A stretch of 64,000 bases of DNA from CAVORB01 sp963698495 (lineage in GTDB: Bacteria; Pseudomonadota; Gammaproteobacteria; Chromatiales; Chromatiaceae), in contig CAVORB010000031.1 of assembly GCA_963698495.1 (NCBI GenBank), positions 58,316-122,315 on the forward strand. Direction: 5' to 3'. Positions 1 to 9,314 of this stretch are shown in pieces. The position numbers and the translations under genes were made by a program. How positions within the stretch are numbered: the first letter of the stretch is position 1; the number at the start of each line of letters is the position of its first letter. The notes beneath the pieces were generated by a model. It was not told the origin of the DNA, searched no databases, and worked only from the letters and a program-made list of their open reading frames with translations.

Positions 1-156
1 CCGGCGGAGAGCACCTGGCTGGTGCGAAGCGGGGCGGCTGGGAGTGAACGGGTCCGATGGAGGGGAACCGATTCGGTGCGGGCGCAGTGGCCTTGCCAGG
101 GAAGGGTGCTTTGCCGAGCACTAAGGCGGGGAAAAGCAGCGCGGGGGGCGTGTGAT

Positions 157-543
157 TTAGGCCGCCCGTCGCTCGTAGTGATGGTGAAGCCCGCCGACAT
201 CGGGAAACTCGACTACCTCCCCGAGTTCTGGTGGTTGCACGGGGCGCGGATCTGGACTGTCCATGTCCAGAGATCGGTGGACCCGCCAGCGATGATAGTG
301 CTCGAAGTAGCTGGTGAGGACGCGTTTCAGATGGCGCTGGTTCATTACGATGACGTGGTCGAGACACTCTCGCCTGATGGAGCCGATCAGTCGCTCGACG
401 TAGGGGTTTTGCCACGGTGAGCGTGGGGCGATCCGCACTTCTTCGATACCCAAGCTGTGCACTCGGCTGCGGAACTTGGCACTGTAGATGGCATCCCGGT
501 CGCGAAGCAGATATCGGGGCACCGTGTCAGGGCAAGCGCGCAT
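157..543 (-). pseudogene. rve-type DDE transposase, C-terminal fragment
   Basis: The 128-codon frame matches the C-terminal half of an integrase-core (rve) transposase of the IS3/IS481 kind. 'LLRDRDAIYS' carries a catalytic Asp, and 'SPWQNPYVERLIGSIRREC' carries the catalytic Glu region. The N-terminal part with the first catalytic Asp is missing. The frame is cut only about 7 bases from the end of the neighbouring ISAs1-type transposase, so it was probably truncated when that element arrived or by a later deletion. It is a non-functional remnant. The family assignment to rve is firm; the exact IS family is not. The 156 bases to its left hold nothing I recognise. Confidence 0.75.
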
Positions 544-549
544 AAATCT

Positions 550-1530
550 TCAGCCGAACAGGACCTTGGCACGGTAGTCATCGTTCCAAGCGGCCTTGCG
601 GCGCTTCTTTGACAGGCGCATCGACGAGGGCTCTTGTTCGAACAGGTTCATGCACAGGTGGCGGATCGAGGTCATGATCGCCGGGGCGTTGCCTTTGCGG
701 ATTCGGCTGGCGTCCTCGGCGAAGACGACATCGAGTCGCCAGTGCAGGCGATTTTCCACGCCCCAATGGTCGCGCACCGCATGCGCGAAGCGTTTGGCCT
801 CAGCACGGATGGAGTTGATGTAATAGCGTCGTTCGAGCGTCTTGTCTCACCGATCACGCACTGGCGTTCGACCATGCCGATGCTACGCAACCCCTCCCAA
901 AGCTGCGTATTGGGCAGCGTTCGCAAGTCCTCCGTTACCCAGTAACGGCGCACTTCCAGGCGTCCATGATCCTTGTCCACCTCTTCGGTGTAGTCATATT
1001 CAACGCCAGCGAAGTCACCGGCCATGGCCACCGTGAAGAAGTCCTCAACGCCTTCCTGAAGTACGCTCTGGTTTCCCTTGAGTCCCAGGACGTAATCGCC
1101 GCCCTGGGCGATGATTTCGCTCGGCGATGGCGCGTTGGCAGCCCATGGCATCAATAGTCACGATGCACCCCTTGAGATCAAGGAGTTCGAGCAATTTCGG
1201 GAGTGCCGTGATTTCGTTGGACTTCTCCTCCGTCGCCTCTTGGGCGAGCACCAAACGGTTTGTGCTCGCCCACGCACTGACCATATGCAGTGCCTTGCGT
1301 GAGCGCTTACGATCATGCGAGCCACGCGCGCTCTTGCCATCGACGGCGACCACCTCGCCCTACGTGGCTTCGCTCACTGCGCCCGTCCAACTGCGGAAGC
1401 ACTGTTGAAAGCCCTTCGGCGACAATCGTGACAAGACATTGGCGATGCAGTCGTGCGACGGGTGCGGGCCACTGGCGTGGACGGGGTGCTGGTCGTCGAG
1501 CCGGTGGACTAACGCAAGACTATTTCGCCT
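550..1530 (-). pseudogene. ISAs1-family (H-repeat type) transposase, degenerate
   Basis: Read on the minus strand the fragments line up in order. They are an N-terminal piece with 'NVLSRLSPKGFQQCF', then 'VAVDGKSARGSHDR', then 'CIVTIDAMGCQ', 'YVLGLKGNQ' and a C-terminal piece 'RDHWGVENRLHWRLDVVF'. These are hallmark stretches of the ISAs1 DDE transposase. The frame is broken by an in-frame TAG near 1361-1363 and by two frameshifts, near 1150 and near 770. The protein cannot be made intact. The left end lies almost against the truncated rve gene, and the right limit is approximate. Confidence 0.75.
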
Positions 1531-1590
1531 CCTCTGCGTTCAGATTCTTGTAGGGAATCCTTGTCGTGTATTTAGCGACGAGGGTGCCGG

Positions 1591-2115
1591 TCATTCGGTT
1601 TCTTCGGCCCGTCGCAGACTGGCACCCAAGTCCGCCAGGGTGATCATCAAGGTCATCGGGTCGAGGGGTGAGGGATCGAAACCGAGGCGCTGATAGAATG
1701 CCTGCGCAGTCTCATCGAGCGCATGGACGAGCAAACCCCGGATACCGATCTCATCGGCGGCGTGGAGAACCCGTCGGCCGGCATCCTGCAGGAGGGCGCG
1801 GCCCAGACCGCAGCCCTGGAAGGCGGCATCGACTGCCAGCCGACCAAGGACGACGACGGGAATCGGGTCGGGCATGTTTCGCCGCAGCTTGCCGGTGGCG
1901 GTATCGAGTGCGACGGCGCTGGACGCCAGGGCGTAGTAGGCGATGATCCGCTCACCATCGCAGACGACGAAGGTACGCGAGGCGCCGCTGGCCTGATTGC
2001 GCAGTGCGTGTTTCCGGAGCCATTCATTTAGTGATTGCGATCCGCAATCGAATTCGTCGATGCGATGTTGCGCATCGAGGGGCTCGGGTGCGGAAACCGT
2101 CAGCCCTTTTGCCAC
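1591..2115 (-). CDS. GNAT-family acetyltransferase toxin (TacT/AtaT/KacT type)
   Basis: 174 residues. The acetyl-CoA binding motif A is visible as 'RLAVDAAFQGCGLGRALLQ', and 'FYQRLGF' near the C-terminus supplies the Tyr used by this toxin family. 'FDCGSQSLNEWLRKHA' near residues 23-38 is the typical N-terminal signature. Known members acetylate the amino group of aminoacyl-tRNAs and block translation. The start overlaps the 3' end of the DUF1778 gene by 16 bases, the standard antitoxin-first arrangement, so the two are co-translated and probably autorepressed. The length is normal for the family. The pair sits among mobile elements, consistent with island cargo. Confidence 0.88.
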   Translation of the reverse strand: MAKGLTVSAPEPLDAQHRIDEFDCGSQSLNEWLRKHALRNQASGASRTFVVCDGERIIAYYALASSAVALDTATGKLRRNMPDPIPVVVLGRLAVDAAFQGCGLGRALLQDAGRRVLHAADEIGIRGLLVHALDETAQAFYQRLGFDPSPLDPMTLMITLADLGASLRRAEETE

Positions 2116-2390
2116 GGGGGCGTGGTCTCCATGGTCTTGCGAAGTCGCTCGTTGGGTTGCGGCGGAGCGTCGAGACGGGCCAGGAAGGCTTCAAAAGCTT
2201 GCGGACCGACCCGGATCAACGTCTGTTCGAGCAGGGTGGTCTCGGCAGCACGGCGGGCGGCGTCGAGGATGAAGTCGGTTCGCGTCTTTCCGCTGGCACG
2301 GGCGGCGCGATCGATCAGACCCCTTTCCTCGGCCTTGATGCGGATGTTGAGCGTTTGACGCTTGGACGGCTGTTCATCGGTGGTATGCAT
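2100..2390 (-). CDS. DUF1778 ribbon-helix-helix antitoxin (TacA/AtaR/KacA type)
   Basis: 96 residues from the ATG at 2390. An upstream in-frame ATG at 2420 exists, but the homology begins near 'TDEQPSKRQTLNIRIKAEER'. The N-terminal half 'LNIRIKAEERGLIDRAARASG' followed by 'RTDFILDAARRAAE' is the DUF1778 RHH DNA-binding and dimerisation region. The C-terminal tail with 'DAPPQPNERLRKTM' is the segment that wraps and inhibits the GNAT toxin. It overlaps the downstream toxin start. By family knowledge the complex binds its own promoter, which would lie within about 2391-2470; I cannot point to the operator. Confidence 0.88.
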   Translation of the reverse strand: MHTTDEQPSKRQTLNIRIKAEERGLIDRAARASGKTRTDFILDAARRAAETTLLEQTLIRVGPQAFEAFLARLDAPPQPNERLRKTMETTPPWQKG

Positions 2391-2673
2391 GAAAATTTCC
2401 TCCATTGGTGATACTAACACCTGCGTAATGACATTGTCACTGCAGTTGTAGGCAGGCTGTGGTTTTCAGCGGTCGCCGCACGGGGACGGCGCGGAGTGGC
2501 AGTCTTCCCGAAACGAAAGTGCGGGGAAGGACCGGATCACTGCGTAGTCAGGGAGGAATGTCTGCGGGAATTCTGCGGGGATTGGTCATGCGTGGTCCTG
2601 TGCAGTCCTGCAGGGTTGGCAACGGGCGTACCGGATAAGTTGAGTTAAAACAGTTTGTTACGTCTCGTAACCC

Positions 2674-2722
<49 letters not shown>

Positions 2723-2729
2723 CAAAAAC

Positions 2730-2763
2730 AAGGGCTTAGGTTAACTTCCTAAGCCCTTTTTCT
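2730..2763 (+). terminator. Rho-independent terminator of the tRNA-Pro fragment
   Basis: The stem AAGGGCTTAGG / CCTAAGCCCTT has 11 perfect pairs around a 7-base loop and is followed by TTTTTCTTT. It lies 8 bases after the CCA end, where the terminator of the original tRNA-Pro gene would be. It shows that the crossover scar carried the native 3' flank with it. Confidence 0.85.
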
Positions 2764-2984
2764 TTGGAAAATCGGTTTCGGGTGACACTATGGGTAACAG
2801 CGCATCGGTTTGGTGTTGCCCGCAAAAAAACCGGCCGGAGCCGGGTCTAGGTTGCTACTCGAATCGGTCAGCGTGATCTGACGATCGTCACTTGATACTC
2901 GCTCCCGTCCTCGAAGCGGGGGCAACCCGGCGTTGCCCATCAGGACCCCGCCTCCTCGAAAGTCCGCTGAAAGCTAAACCCGGC

Positions 2985-4500
2985 TTCTAGGAGACTGTCC
3001 GACTTACCGCCCGCGTAGCGGGTAAAATTGGCGGCGACGACCGAGAGCCTGAAGAGCAAGCAATGCCAGCTGAGTTCATCCTGATCGACCGCGACACACC
3101 GCAGCTGTTTCCCGCGAGTGTCCAAGACTACCTGCCGGAGAAACACCTGGCGCGATTTGTCGTGGAGATCGTCGATCAACTCGACCTGAAGCGCTTGGTT
3201 GGCGCCTATCGGGGCACAGGCTCGGCTGCGTATCACCCGGCGATGCTGGTGGCGTTGCTGTTCTACGGGTACGCCACGGGCGTGTTCTCCAGCCGCAAGC
3301 TCGCGCAGGCGACCTACGATTCGATCGCCTGCCGGTTCATCTGCGCCAACAGCCATCCGGATCACCGCACGATTGCCGATTTCCGCAAGCGTTTCCTCGG
3401 CGAGCTGGAAGCCTTGTTTGTCGAGATCCTGCTGATTGGGCAGGCCATGGGGCTGGTGAAGCTGGGCACGGTCAGCCTGGACGGAACCAAGATCAAGGCC
3501 AACGCCAGCAAGCACAAGGCGTTGAGCTGGGCGCATGCCAACCGGCTCGAGGAGCAGCTCAAGGACGAGGTGGCCGAACTGATGCGCCTGGCCGCGCAGG
3601 CCGACAACCAGGCGCTGCCCGAACAGATGGATATCCCGCTGGAGCTGGAGCGGCGCGAGCAGCGCCTGGAAGTCATCGCGGCGGCCAAGGCGGAGATCGC
3701 CGCCCGCGCGCAGGAACGTTTCGAGCGCGAGCAGGGCGAGTACGAAGAAAAACAGGCCAAGCGCGAGGCCCACGAGAAGCAGACCGGCAAGAAGCCGAGC
3801 GGCAAAGGACCCAAGCCCCCGCCGCCCGGCCCGTGCGCCTAAGGATCAGGTCAACCTCACCGATGCGGAATCGCGCATCATGCCGACCTCCAGCGGAGGG
3901 TTCGAGCAGGGTTACAACGCCCAGGCTGGCGTCGACATCGACACCCATCTGATCGTCGAAGAGCACGTCACTCAGCACACCAACGACAAGCAGGAAGTCG
4001 CTCCGGCCCTGGAGAACCTCGCCGCCCTCCCCGAAGAGCTCGGTGAGGTCGAGGCGCTATTGGCCGACACCGGCTACCACAGCGAAGCGAACGTCCAACG
4101 GTGCGACAACGCGGAGATTGAGCCGCTGATTCCGGCCAAGCGCGAGGGGCATAACCCGCCCTTGGCCGAGCGGTTTGCCGACGACCCGGCCCCACCGAGC
4201 GATCCCAGCCCTGTTCAGGCAATGGCGCATCGCCTGCGCACCCAGGCTGGAAAAGCGCTCTACGCCAAGCGCAAGTCCACGGTGGAAACCGTCTTCGGGA
4301 TCATCAAGCACGTGATGGGATTCCGCCAGTTCCTGCTGCGGGGTCTACGCGCCGTGCAAGGCGAATGGGCGCTGGTATGCATCGGTTGGAATCTGAGGCG
4401 TCTGTTTGTCTTGAAAGGGTGAAAAAGCGCAGAGAGCATGCGTTTTTGCTGAAAAACGGCGCTTTTTCACCCGTATTGTGAAATGACGACGCGATTCCTG
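2985..4500 (+). mobile_element. IS1182-type insertion sequence
   Basis: The element is defined by its DDE transposase at 3063-4422. A 'GGAGACTGTCCGACTT' stretch near 2990-3005, of the kind found at IS1182 ends, lies upstream. A hairpin-rich AT-richer segment ('AAAACGGCGCTTTTTCACCC') follows the gene. Exact termini and target duplication cannot be fixed by eye. It lies between the tRNA-Pro scar and the group II intron. Confidence 0.6.
3063..4422 (+). pseudogene. IS1182-family transposase, one frameshift
   Basis: The N-terminal frame (3063-3842) has the DUF772-type domain: 'YHPAMLVALLFYGYATGVFSS', 'DHRTIADFRKRF' and the catalytic Asp region 'VSLDGTKIKANAS'. A lysine/glutamate-rich linker follows. 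The reading frame changes by one base around 3825-3840 in a C-rich run. It then continues as 'KDQVNLTDAESRIM', 'GYNAQAGVDIDTHLIV', 'LLADTGYHSEANV' and 'STVETVFGIIKHVMGFRQF', which carry the second Asp and the Glu. Only the single frameshift breaks it, so it is recent decay or a sequencing error. Confidence 0.8.
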
Positions 4501-5051
4501 ACACCAACAACCCGTGACGCCCCAACCCGGCGGTTAAGCCGGACGGGCTCGTGCGCCGTGAAAGGCGCGTTCTCTCAGTGGGTGAAATTCCCACCCGGCA
4601 ACTATCGCTCCAGCCGGTAGCAACCGGAGCGGTCGTGGAGATAACGAAACGGCCGAAGCCTTTGGTGTAAAGGACCATGTAAGTGGTTCCGCGAGCATGC
4701 AGGCCGTAACGAGTAGTGAACGCTGAGCAAGCCTCGAAAAGACTAATGCGGAAGCCGACCTGATGAGTCTGCAGGGAAGGCCGCCGCCGCTGGGGAAGCG
4801 AGCGAGAAGAGCACCCAACGGTTCCGCCGGGGTAGTGGCGACAGCATGCATGCACACGGGAGAGCGACGCAACACGGGAAGCCCCAGACGGAGGCGCGGC
4901 GTGAGCGCCAACCGGCAACCCGCGAGGGCCGGGCCGGGCCGACTGGGGTGGCGGGAGGCCCGTACTACCGCTGAAGCCGGGTAATGCCGGTGGAGGGAAG
5001 GGGCCTCAGTTCGAGGGCAGTGTTGAAAGAGGTGAGGTAGAGGAGACTGGC

Positions 5052-6902
5052 GTGAGCCTACAAGCTCCGATAAAGCTACAGAAACTTCAGCAGGCACTTC
5101 ATGCGAAAGCGAAGGAGTCGCCTGACTTCCGCTTCTATGCCCTGTACGACAAGATCTACCGGGAGGATATTCTCGCCCATGCCTATCGGCTCGTCCGCAG
5201 CAATCGCGGCAAGCCCGGGGTGGACGGCGAAGACTTTCCGGACATCGAGGCGTATGGGGCTGAACGGTGGCTGGGCGAACTGGCGCAAGCCTTGAAGGAA
5301 AAGCGCTACCGGGCGAGTCCGGTGCGCCGGGTCTATATCCCCAAGCCGAACGGCAAGCAGCGCCCCCTGGGCATACCGACGATCCGGGATCGGGTGGTCG
5401 AGACGGCCGCGGTTCTTGTGCTCGCGCCGATCGTCGAGGCCGACCTGCAACCGGAACAGTATGCCTATCGGGAAGGACGCAACGCCCATGATGCGGTGCG
5501 CCATGTCCACAAGCTGCTCAATACGGGCTACACGGACGTCGTTGACGCGGACCTGTCAGGCTACTTCGATTCGATTCCACACGCGGAACTGTTACAGAGT
5601 GTGGCGCGGCGGATCAGTGATCGCCACGTCCTCGCCCTGATCAAGCAGTGGCTGGTGGCGCCGGTCGAAGAGGACGACGGACGTGGGCGCAGGAAACGCA
5701 CCACGCAGGCGAAGGACACCAAACGCGGCATCCCGCAAGGGGCGCAACACCCAGGTACGCACCGATCGCCTGGAGCAAGCCGTCTGGCAGCAGATCTGCC
5801 GGCTGCTGCAAGATCCCAGAACGCCTCGTGCACGAATACGAGCGCCGCCTGCAGGTCGCCCAGACATCCGCCCGGAGCAAGCGCGACGGTGCAACGTCTG
5901 GACAAGCAGATCGCCAAGCTGCGCCAGGGCATCAGCCGCTTGATCGACGGCTACAGCGAGGGGTATATCGACAAGGGCGAGTTCGAGCCACGTATCCGCC
6001 GCTTCAAAGAGCGCCTTCAAGACCCTGGAATCCCAGGCCGAGCAGCTGCGCGATGAGCGCCAGCGACAGGCCGAGCTGCAGCTGATCATCGGCCGGCTGG
6101 AGGAATTCGCCGCGAAAGTCTCAGCAGGGCTCGAGCAACTGGACTGGTCCGGACGCCGCGAGCTGATCCGAACCCTGGTGAAACGGATCGAGATCGATCG
6201 CGAGCGCGTGAACGTGGTATTTCGGGTGGAGGACACGATGGGAGGCGCCGGAAACCCGCCCTTTTTTGCACGATCTCGCCGCTGCTCAGCAACCTGTACA
6301 TGCGCCGCTTCCTGCTGGGGTGGAAAACGTTGGGACTGGAGGGGCGCCTTCAGGCCCGGATCGTCAATTTTGCCGACGATTTCGTCATCTGCTGCCGTGG
6401 AACCGGCGAGCACGCCATGGACGCCATGCGCACGATGATGGACAGGCTCAAGCTGACGGTCAACGAAGAGAAGACCGGGCGTTGCCGGATACCGCAGGAG
6501 CACTTCGACTTCCTGGGCTACACCTTCGGGCGATGCTACTCGCCGAAAACCGGGCGGGCCTATATCGGCACGCGTCCGTCGAAGAAGAGCATCAAGAAGG
6601 TGTGCCGCGCGATCAGTGAGGCGACAAGCCGCCGCTGGCTGCTGAAGGATTCCGAGGATCGAGTGGAGGTCCTGAACCGCGTTCTCGTCGGTTGGGCCAA
6701 CTACTTCTCCCTCGGCCCGGTCAGCAAAGCCTACCGGGCGGTGGATAGCCACACGACCGAGCGGCTGCGCCGGTGGTTGTGCAAGAAACACAAACGGCCG
6801 GGTCAGGGTACCGCACGCTTCCCTGACGCGCACCTCCACGAGGTTCTGGGGCTGCAGCGGCTGTCGGTGCGCACGCGTGACCTTCCGTGGGCGAAGGCAT
6901 GA
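5052..6902 (+). pseudogene. ltrA: Group II intron reverse transcriptase/maturase, split by an insertion
   Basis: The N-terminal part (5052-5744) has RT motifs: 'RVYIPKPNGKQRPLGIPTIRD', 'QYAYREGRNAHDAV', 'DVVDADLSGYFDSIPH' with the catalytic Asp, and 'GIPQGA'. The protein resumes at 6273 with 'ISPLLSNLYMRRF', 'RIVNFADDFVICC' (the FADD form of the YxDD box), 'FDFLGYTFGRCYS' and the maturase domain 'RVLVGWANYFSLGPVSKAYR'. No HNH endonuclease domain follows. The gap is exactly 528 bases where 3 (one Pro codon) are expected, so the frame phase is kept, but a stop at 6054-6056 in the insert ends translation. The start is GTG after GAGGTAGAGGAG. Confidence 0.85.
5745..6272 (+). pseudogene. Large serine recombinase, C-terminal fragment inside ltrA
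   Basis: Joining frames gives 'RNTQVRTDRLEQAVWQQIC', 'LLQDPERLVHEYERRLQVA', 'LDKQIAKLRQGISRLIDGYS', 'GYIDKGEFEPRIRRFKERL', 'DWSGRRELIRTLVKRIEI' and 'RVNVVFRV'. This is the end of the zinc-ribbon region, the coiled-coil and the tail of a large serine recombinase. The catalytic resolvase domain is absent. Three single-base frame changes occur, near 5820, near 5880 and near 6015. The piece starts and ends at the GIPQGA/ISPLL junction of the RT. It is not an autonomous element; how it got here is open (see findings). Confidence 0.75.
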
Positions 6903-6912
6903 CACCTCGTCC

Positions 6913-6947
6913 GAGCGCCGGATGCGGGAGATCCGCACGTCCGGTGC
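6913..6947 (+). ncRNA. Group II intron domain V
   Basis: A 35-nt hairpin beginning GAGCGCCGG, with the capping tetraloop GAGA and the two-base CG bulge before the closing strand TCCGGTGC, matches the conserved catalytic domain V. It lies 10 bases after the stop of the RT gene, the normal position. Confidence 0.8.
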
Positions 6948-7039
6948 GACGAGCGGCGACTGGAAACGGGGCTATGGTCCGGACTGAGGCACCGGTATCG
7001 GCGAAAGCCGCCGGCAAACGGCTACTCCCCGCGACCTAC

Positions 7040-7468
7040 GGTTACCGCGCCAGTCGCCGACTCTACCTAGGAATCCGCCATCGTGTTCAACCGCGAGGAA
7101 AGCTCGGCGCCGAGATTGCGGCATGGCGGCAGCATCTGGCAGAGGGATGGCACAGGCTGCGCTTCGGCGCGCTCTCGGTCACCCGGTCGGGTTCCCTGCT
7201 GCGATTCGATGTCCAGGTCTACCTGGATGACGTCGACCCGACCGCTGTCGAGGTTGAGCTCTACGCGGAGCCCTTGCAGACGGACAGCGCGCCAACGCGC
7301 GTCGTCATGGAGCGTGAGCGGCCGCTGCCGGGAGCGGTGCAGGGTTTTCTCTACACAGCCACGATCGAGACGGACCGTTCTGGCGAGGATTTCACGCCCC
7401 GGATTCTCCCGGCGCATGCCGAAGCCGCGATACCGCTGGAAGCGGCCATGGTGCTGTGGCAGCGGTAG
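7040..7468 (+). pseudogene. Alpha-glucan phosphorylase, C-terminal remnant
   Basis: After the intron the open frame reads 'LGAEIAAWRQHLAEGWHRLRF', 'FDVQVYLDDVDPTAVEVELYA' and ends 'DFTPRILPAHAEAAIPLEAA'. This is the C-terminal region of the GT35-like (DUF3417-containing) alpha-glucan phosphorylases. About 140 residues remain of a protein that is normally over 800. Neither the catalytic domain nor a start codon is upstream, because the intron and IS elements occupy that space. It marks a chromosomal gene destroyed at the right edge of the mobile-element region. Confidence 0.65.
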
Positions 7469-7503
7469 AGGCGTCCTTGCGTCCCCGCGCAACAGGTGCC
7501 GCG

Positions 7504-8322
7504 TCAGGCTTCCTTCTCTACCTCCTCGAGCGTGCAGACGGCGCCCGGGTCGTTCAACACCAGGACCAGGCTCTCGCTCGCGAACAGCTTGTGATGGATG
7601 CCGTCGTTGGCGGAATAACCCACTTCGAGATCCTGACCGACCCGCAGGACGCCGACGCGCGGGTCGATGACCAAGCCGCCCTCGACCGGCGCCTTGAAGA
7701 CTCCGCCCTCGCACAATCGGTGCAAGTGGTCGAGCTGCAGCATGTCTGAGCCTTCGTAGCGGCGAAAAAGGGCATTGTACCGGGCAGGCGACAGGGCAAG
7801 GACATAGGGGCCGCGAAAACCGGCGTCATCGAGCTGACCGACCGCCGCCAACACCTCGTCCAAGGCCTGCTCGACGCGATTCCAGTCGCCGATGCTGGTG
7901 CGATGACGGTTCCTGGCGGTCATCAGCCCCTCGATTCCCAGCTCCTCGATGCCGTAGTACACGATCTCGTCCTCCCGCCGGGCCACCGCCTCCGCCGCTT
8001 CCTCGACCGGATTCAGATCCAGGGGAAGCCCCATGCTCAGATGGCCTTCGACCCGCCGGATGCTGAGCTCGAACACCTGTTGGATACCGGGTACGGCGAT
8101 TGCGCTGCAGGCAACCACGCCGGCCGCGTCGGGCTCGGCCGGCCGGCAGTAACGCTCGCTGCCGACCTCCACGCTGGTGAGTCCGACGCCGAAGGGGCCC
8201 TCTAGCTCGAGAAAGCGTCGGGCGGTGAGAATATCCGCGGCCGCCGCTTGCGCCGCATGCTCTATGCGATCCCACAGGGATTTGGGGATACCCGCTGCGT
8301 CACGGTTGAGGTAGTTTGTCAT
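7504..8322 (-). CDS. Encapsulin shell protein (family 1, HK97 fold)
   Basis: 272 residues, the usual family 1 length. The N-terminal 'NRDAAGIPKSLWDRIEHAA' is the cargo-binding N-arm helix. 'LTARRFLELEGPFGVGLTSVEVG', 'VEEAAEAVARREDEIVYYG' and 'GPYVLALSPARYNALFRRYEG' are shell signatures, and the end 'GIHHKLFASESLVLVLNDP' is typical. It self-assembles into a protein nanocompartment. The start codon overlaps the stop of the encapsulated ferritin gene in an ATGA, giving translational coupling and a fixed cargo-shell operon. A sigma-54-like promoter precedes the pair. Identification is firm. Confidence 0.95.
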   Translation of the reverse strand: MTNYLNRDAAGIPKSLWDRIEHAAQAAAADILTARRFLELEGPFGVGLTSVEVGSERYCRPAEPDAAGVVACSAIAVPGIQQVFELSIRRVEGHLSMGLPLDLNPVEEAAEAVARREDEIVYYGIEELGIEGLMTARNRHRTSIGDWNRVEQALDEVLAAVGQLDDAGFRGPYVLALSPARYNALFRRYEGSDMLQLDHLHRLCEGGVFKAPVEGGLVIDPRVGVLRVGQDLEVGYSANDGIHHKLFASESLVLVLNDPGAVCTLEEVEKEA

Positions 8323-8753
8323 CTTGCCTCCTTCAGGGAGCCGATGGTGCGCCGCGGCGGTGCTGCCGGCGCCGACCTTGCCGAGTCTGAGACGTCCACC
8401 GTCGGCTTCCCGCTGTCGCCCTCGTGGGCTTGCGTCGTCGTTCCGGCCTCTTGCGCTTCGACTTCGAGGATGTCCCTGGCCTTAGCGAACAGGTAGGCGG
8501 CCAGGTTCTCGTCGAAATCGGCGTCGTTACGGCGCAGCCATTCCATAAGCATGCTGGCGTGCTCGATCTCCTCGCGCATGTTATGCAGCAGGATGCGGCG
8601 CAACGACTCGTCGCTGCAGGCGTCGGCTCGCTGTCGGTACCAGTCCACCGCTTCGAGCTCTTCACGCAAGGAGACCAAGGCGCGGTGCATCTCCATGGTA
8701 TCGGTACTCAGCCGCTCGATCGGCTCGTGGTAGGTTTCAGATGTATCGCTCAT
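8319..8753 (-). CDS. Encapsulated ferritin-like protein (EncFtn)
   Basis: 144 residues from the ATG at 8753, preceded by GAAAGAG. 'LREELEAVDWYRQRADAC' and 'HNMREEIEHASMLMEWLRR' hold the ferroxidase residues Glu32, Glu62 and His65, at the same positions as in the characterised Rhodospirillum rubrum EncFtn. After a low-complexity linker the C-terminus ends 'RRTIGSLKEAR', an encapsulation peptide of the '(L/I)GSL' type that docks inside the shell. It forms an annular decamer that oxidises Fe(II) and stores it only when inside the encapsulin. An in-frame upstream ATG at 8900 exists but lacks a ribosome site and family homology. Confidence 0.93.
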   Translation of the reverse strand: MSDTSETYHEPIERLSTDTMEMHRALVSLREELEAVDWYRQRADACSDESLRRILLHNMREEIEHASMLMEWLRRNDADFDENLAAYLFAKARDILEVEAQEAGTTTQAHEGDSGKPTVDVSDSARSAPAAPPRRTIGSLKEAR

Positions 8754-8804
8754 AACTCTTTCGTAGGCGGATTGGCCTTTTGTGCTGTTGTCTGATGGAC
8801 GTCC

Positions 8805-8820
8805 AGCAAATCCTGTTCCA
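8805..8820 (-). promoter_or_regulatory. Sigma-54 promoter of the encapsulin operon
   Basis: On the minus strand the sequence is TGGAACAGGATTTGCT, with GG and GC exactly ten bases apart and TTGCT at -12. Two mismatches separate it from TGGCACG-N4-TTGCW. The predicted transcription start is near 8794, leaving a leader of about 41 bases before EncFtn. Confidence 0.7.
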
Positions 8821-9314
8821 TGCACTCCAGGCTGGCGCCGCGGCGGGCATGGCGGCGGAAGAAGGCTGGCCTGGTCGCGGGGCGGCTGGGTCAAATCCAC
8901 CAGGACCGGGGTATTTCCCCCTCGGTTGATTCGGCGTAGGGCCGCGCATAGAGGATGTCCCGTCCGGCGTTCGGTGCGGCTGCCACGCCGGTCAGGCGTG
9001 GAGTCTCGCGCTACCGGTTCCTTTGGCGTTGGAGGGTCCGTGCGCGCGTGCGGGAATGATCCAGCGGCACGGTTCTTGTCTCTATCCAGATATCGCCTAC
9101 GATGGGAACGTCCCCTGGGGAGACGCAGGAACCGCGTTTCTTGAGGGGTTCCGAAGCATGCCGTCTATGGCTTTTTTTAGACGCGAAGCGAAAAGCGCGG
9201 CTTCCGCTTCGCTTCATGTTCAATCGCGTCCGCGACCGCAAACGGCGCAAGCATCCTGCGCCGCGCAAGGAACGCGAATGGATCAGCGTTTCCCGCCAAC
9301 CCGGAGGATCTCTC
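8821..9314. other. Intergenic region, no gene recognised
   Basis: This divergent spacer separates the encapsulin operon from the amidoligase operon. I see no protein with family resemblance on either strand. CGGCACGGTTCTTGTC at 9065-9080 resembles a -24/-12 element, but has GT in place of the nearly invariant GC at -12. Confidence 0.5.

Larger units (their letters stand above)
4551..7039 (+). mobile_element. Group II intron, RT gene interrupted
   Basis: The 5' end GTGCGCCGTGAAAGGCGCG followed by 'GGGTGAAATTCCCACCCGGCA' reads as a bacterial group II intron start. The long structured leader 4551-5050 precedes the intron-encoded protein. A domain V hairpin lies at 6913-6947, followed by a domain VI-like segment ending near CCGCGACCTAC (7039). 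The 3' boundary is inferred. The inserted recombinase piece makes it longer than usual. Splicing in trans would need another intact copy of the protein. Confidence 0.8.
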
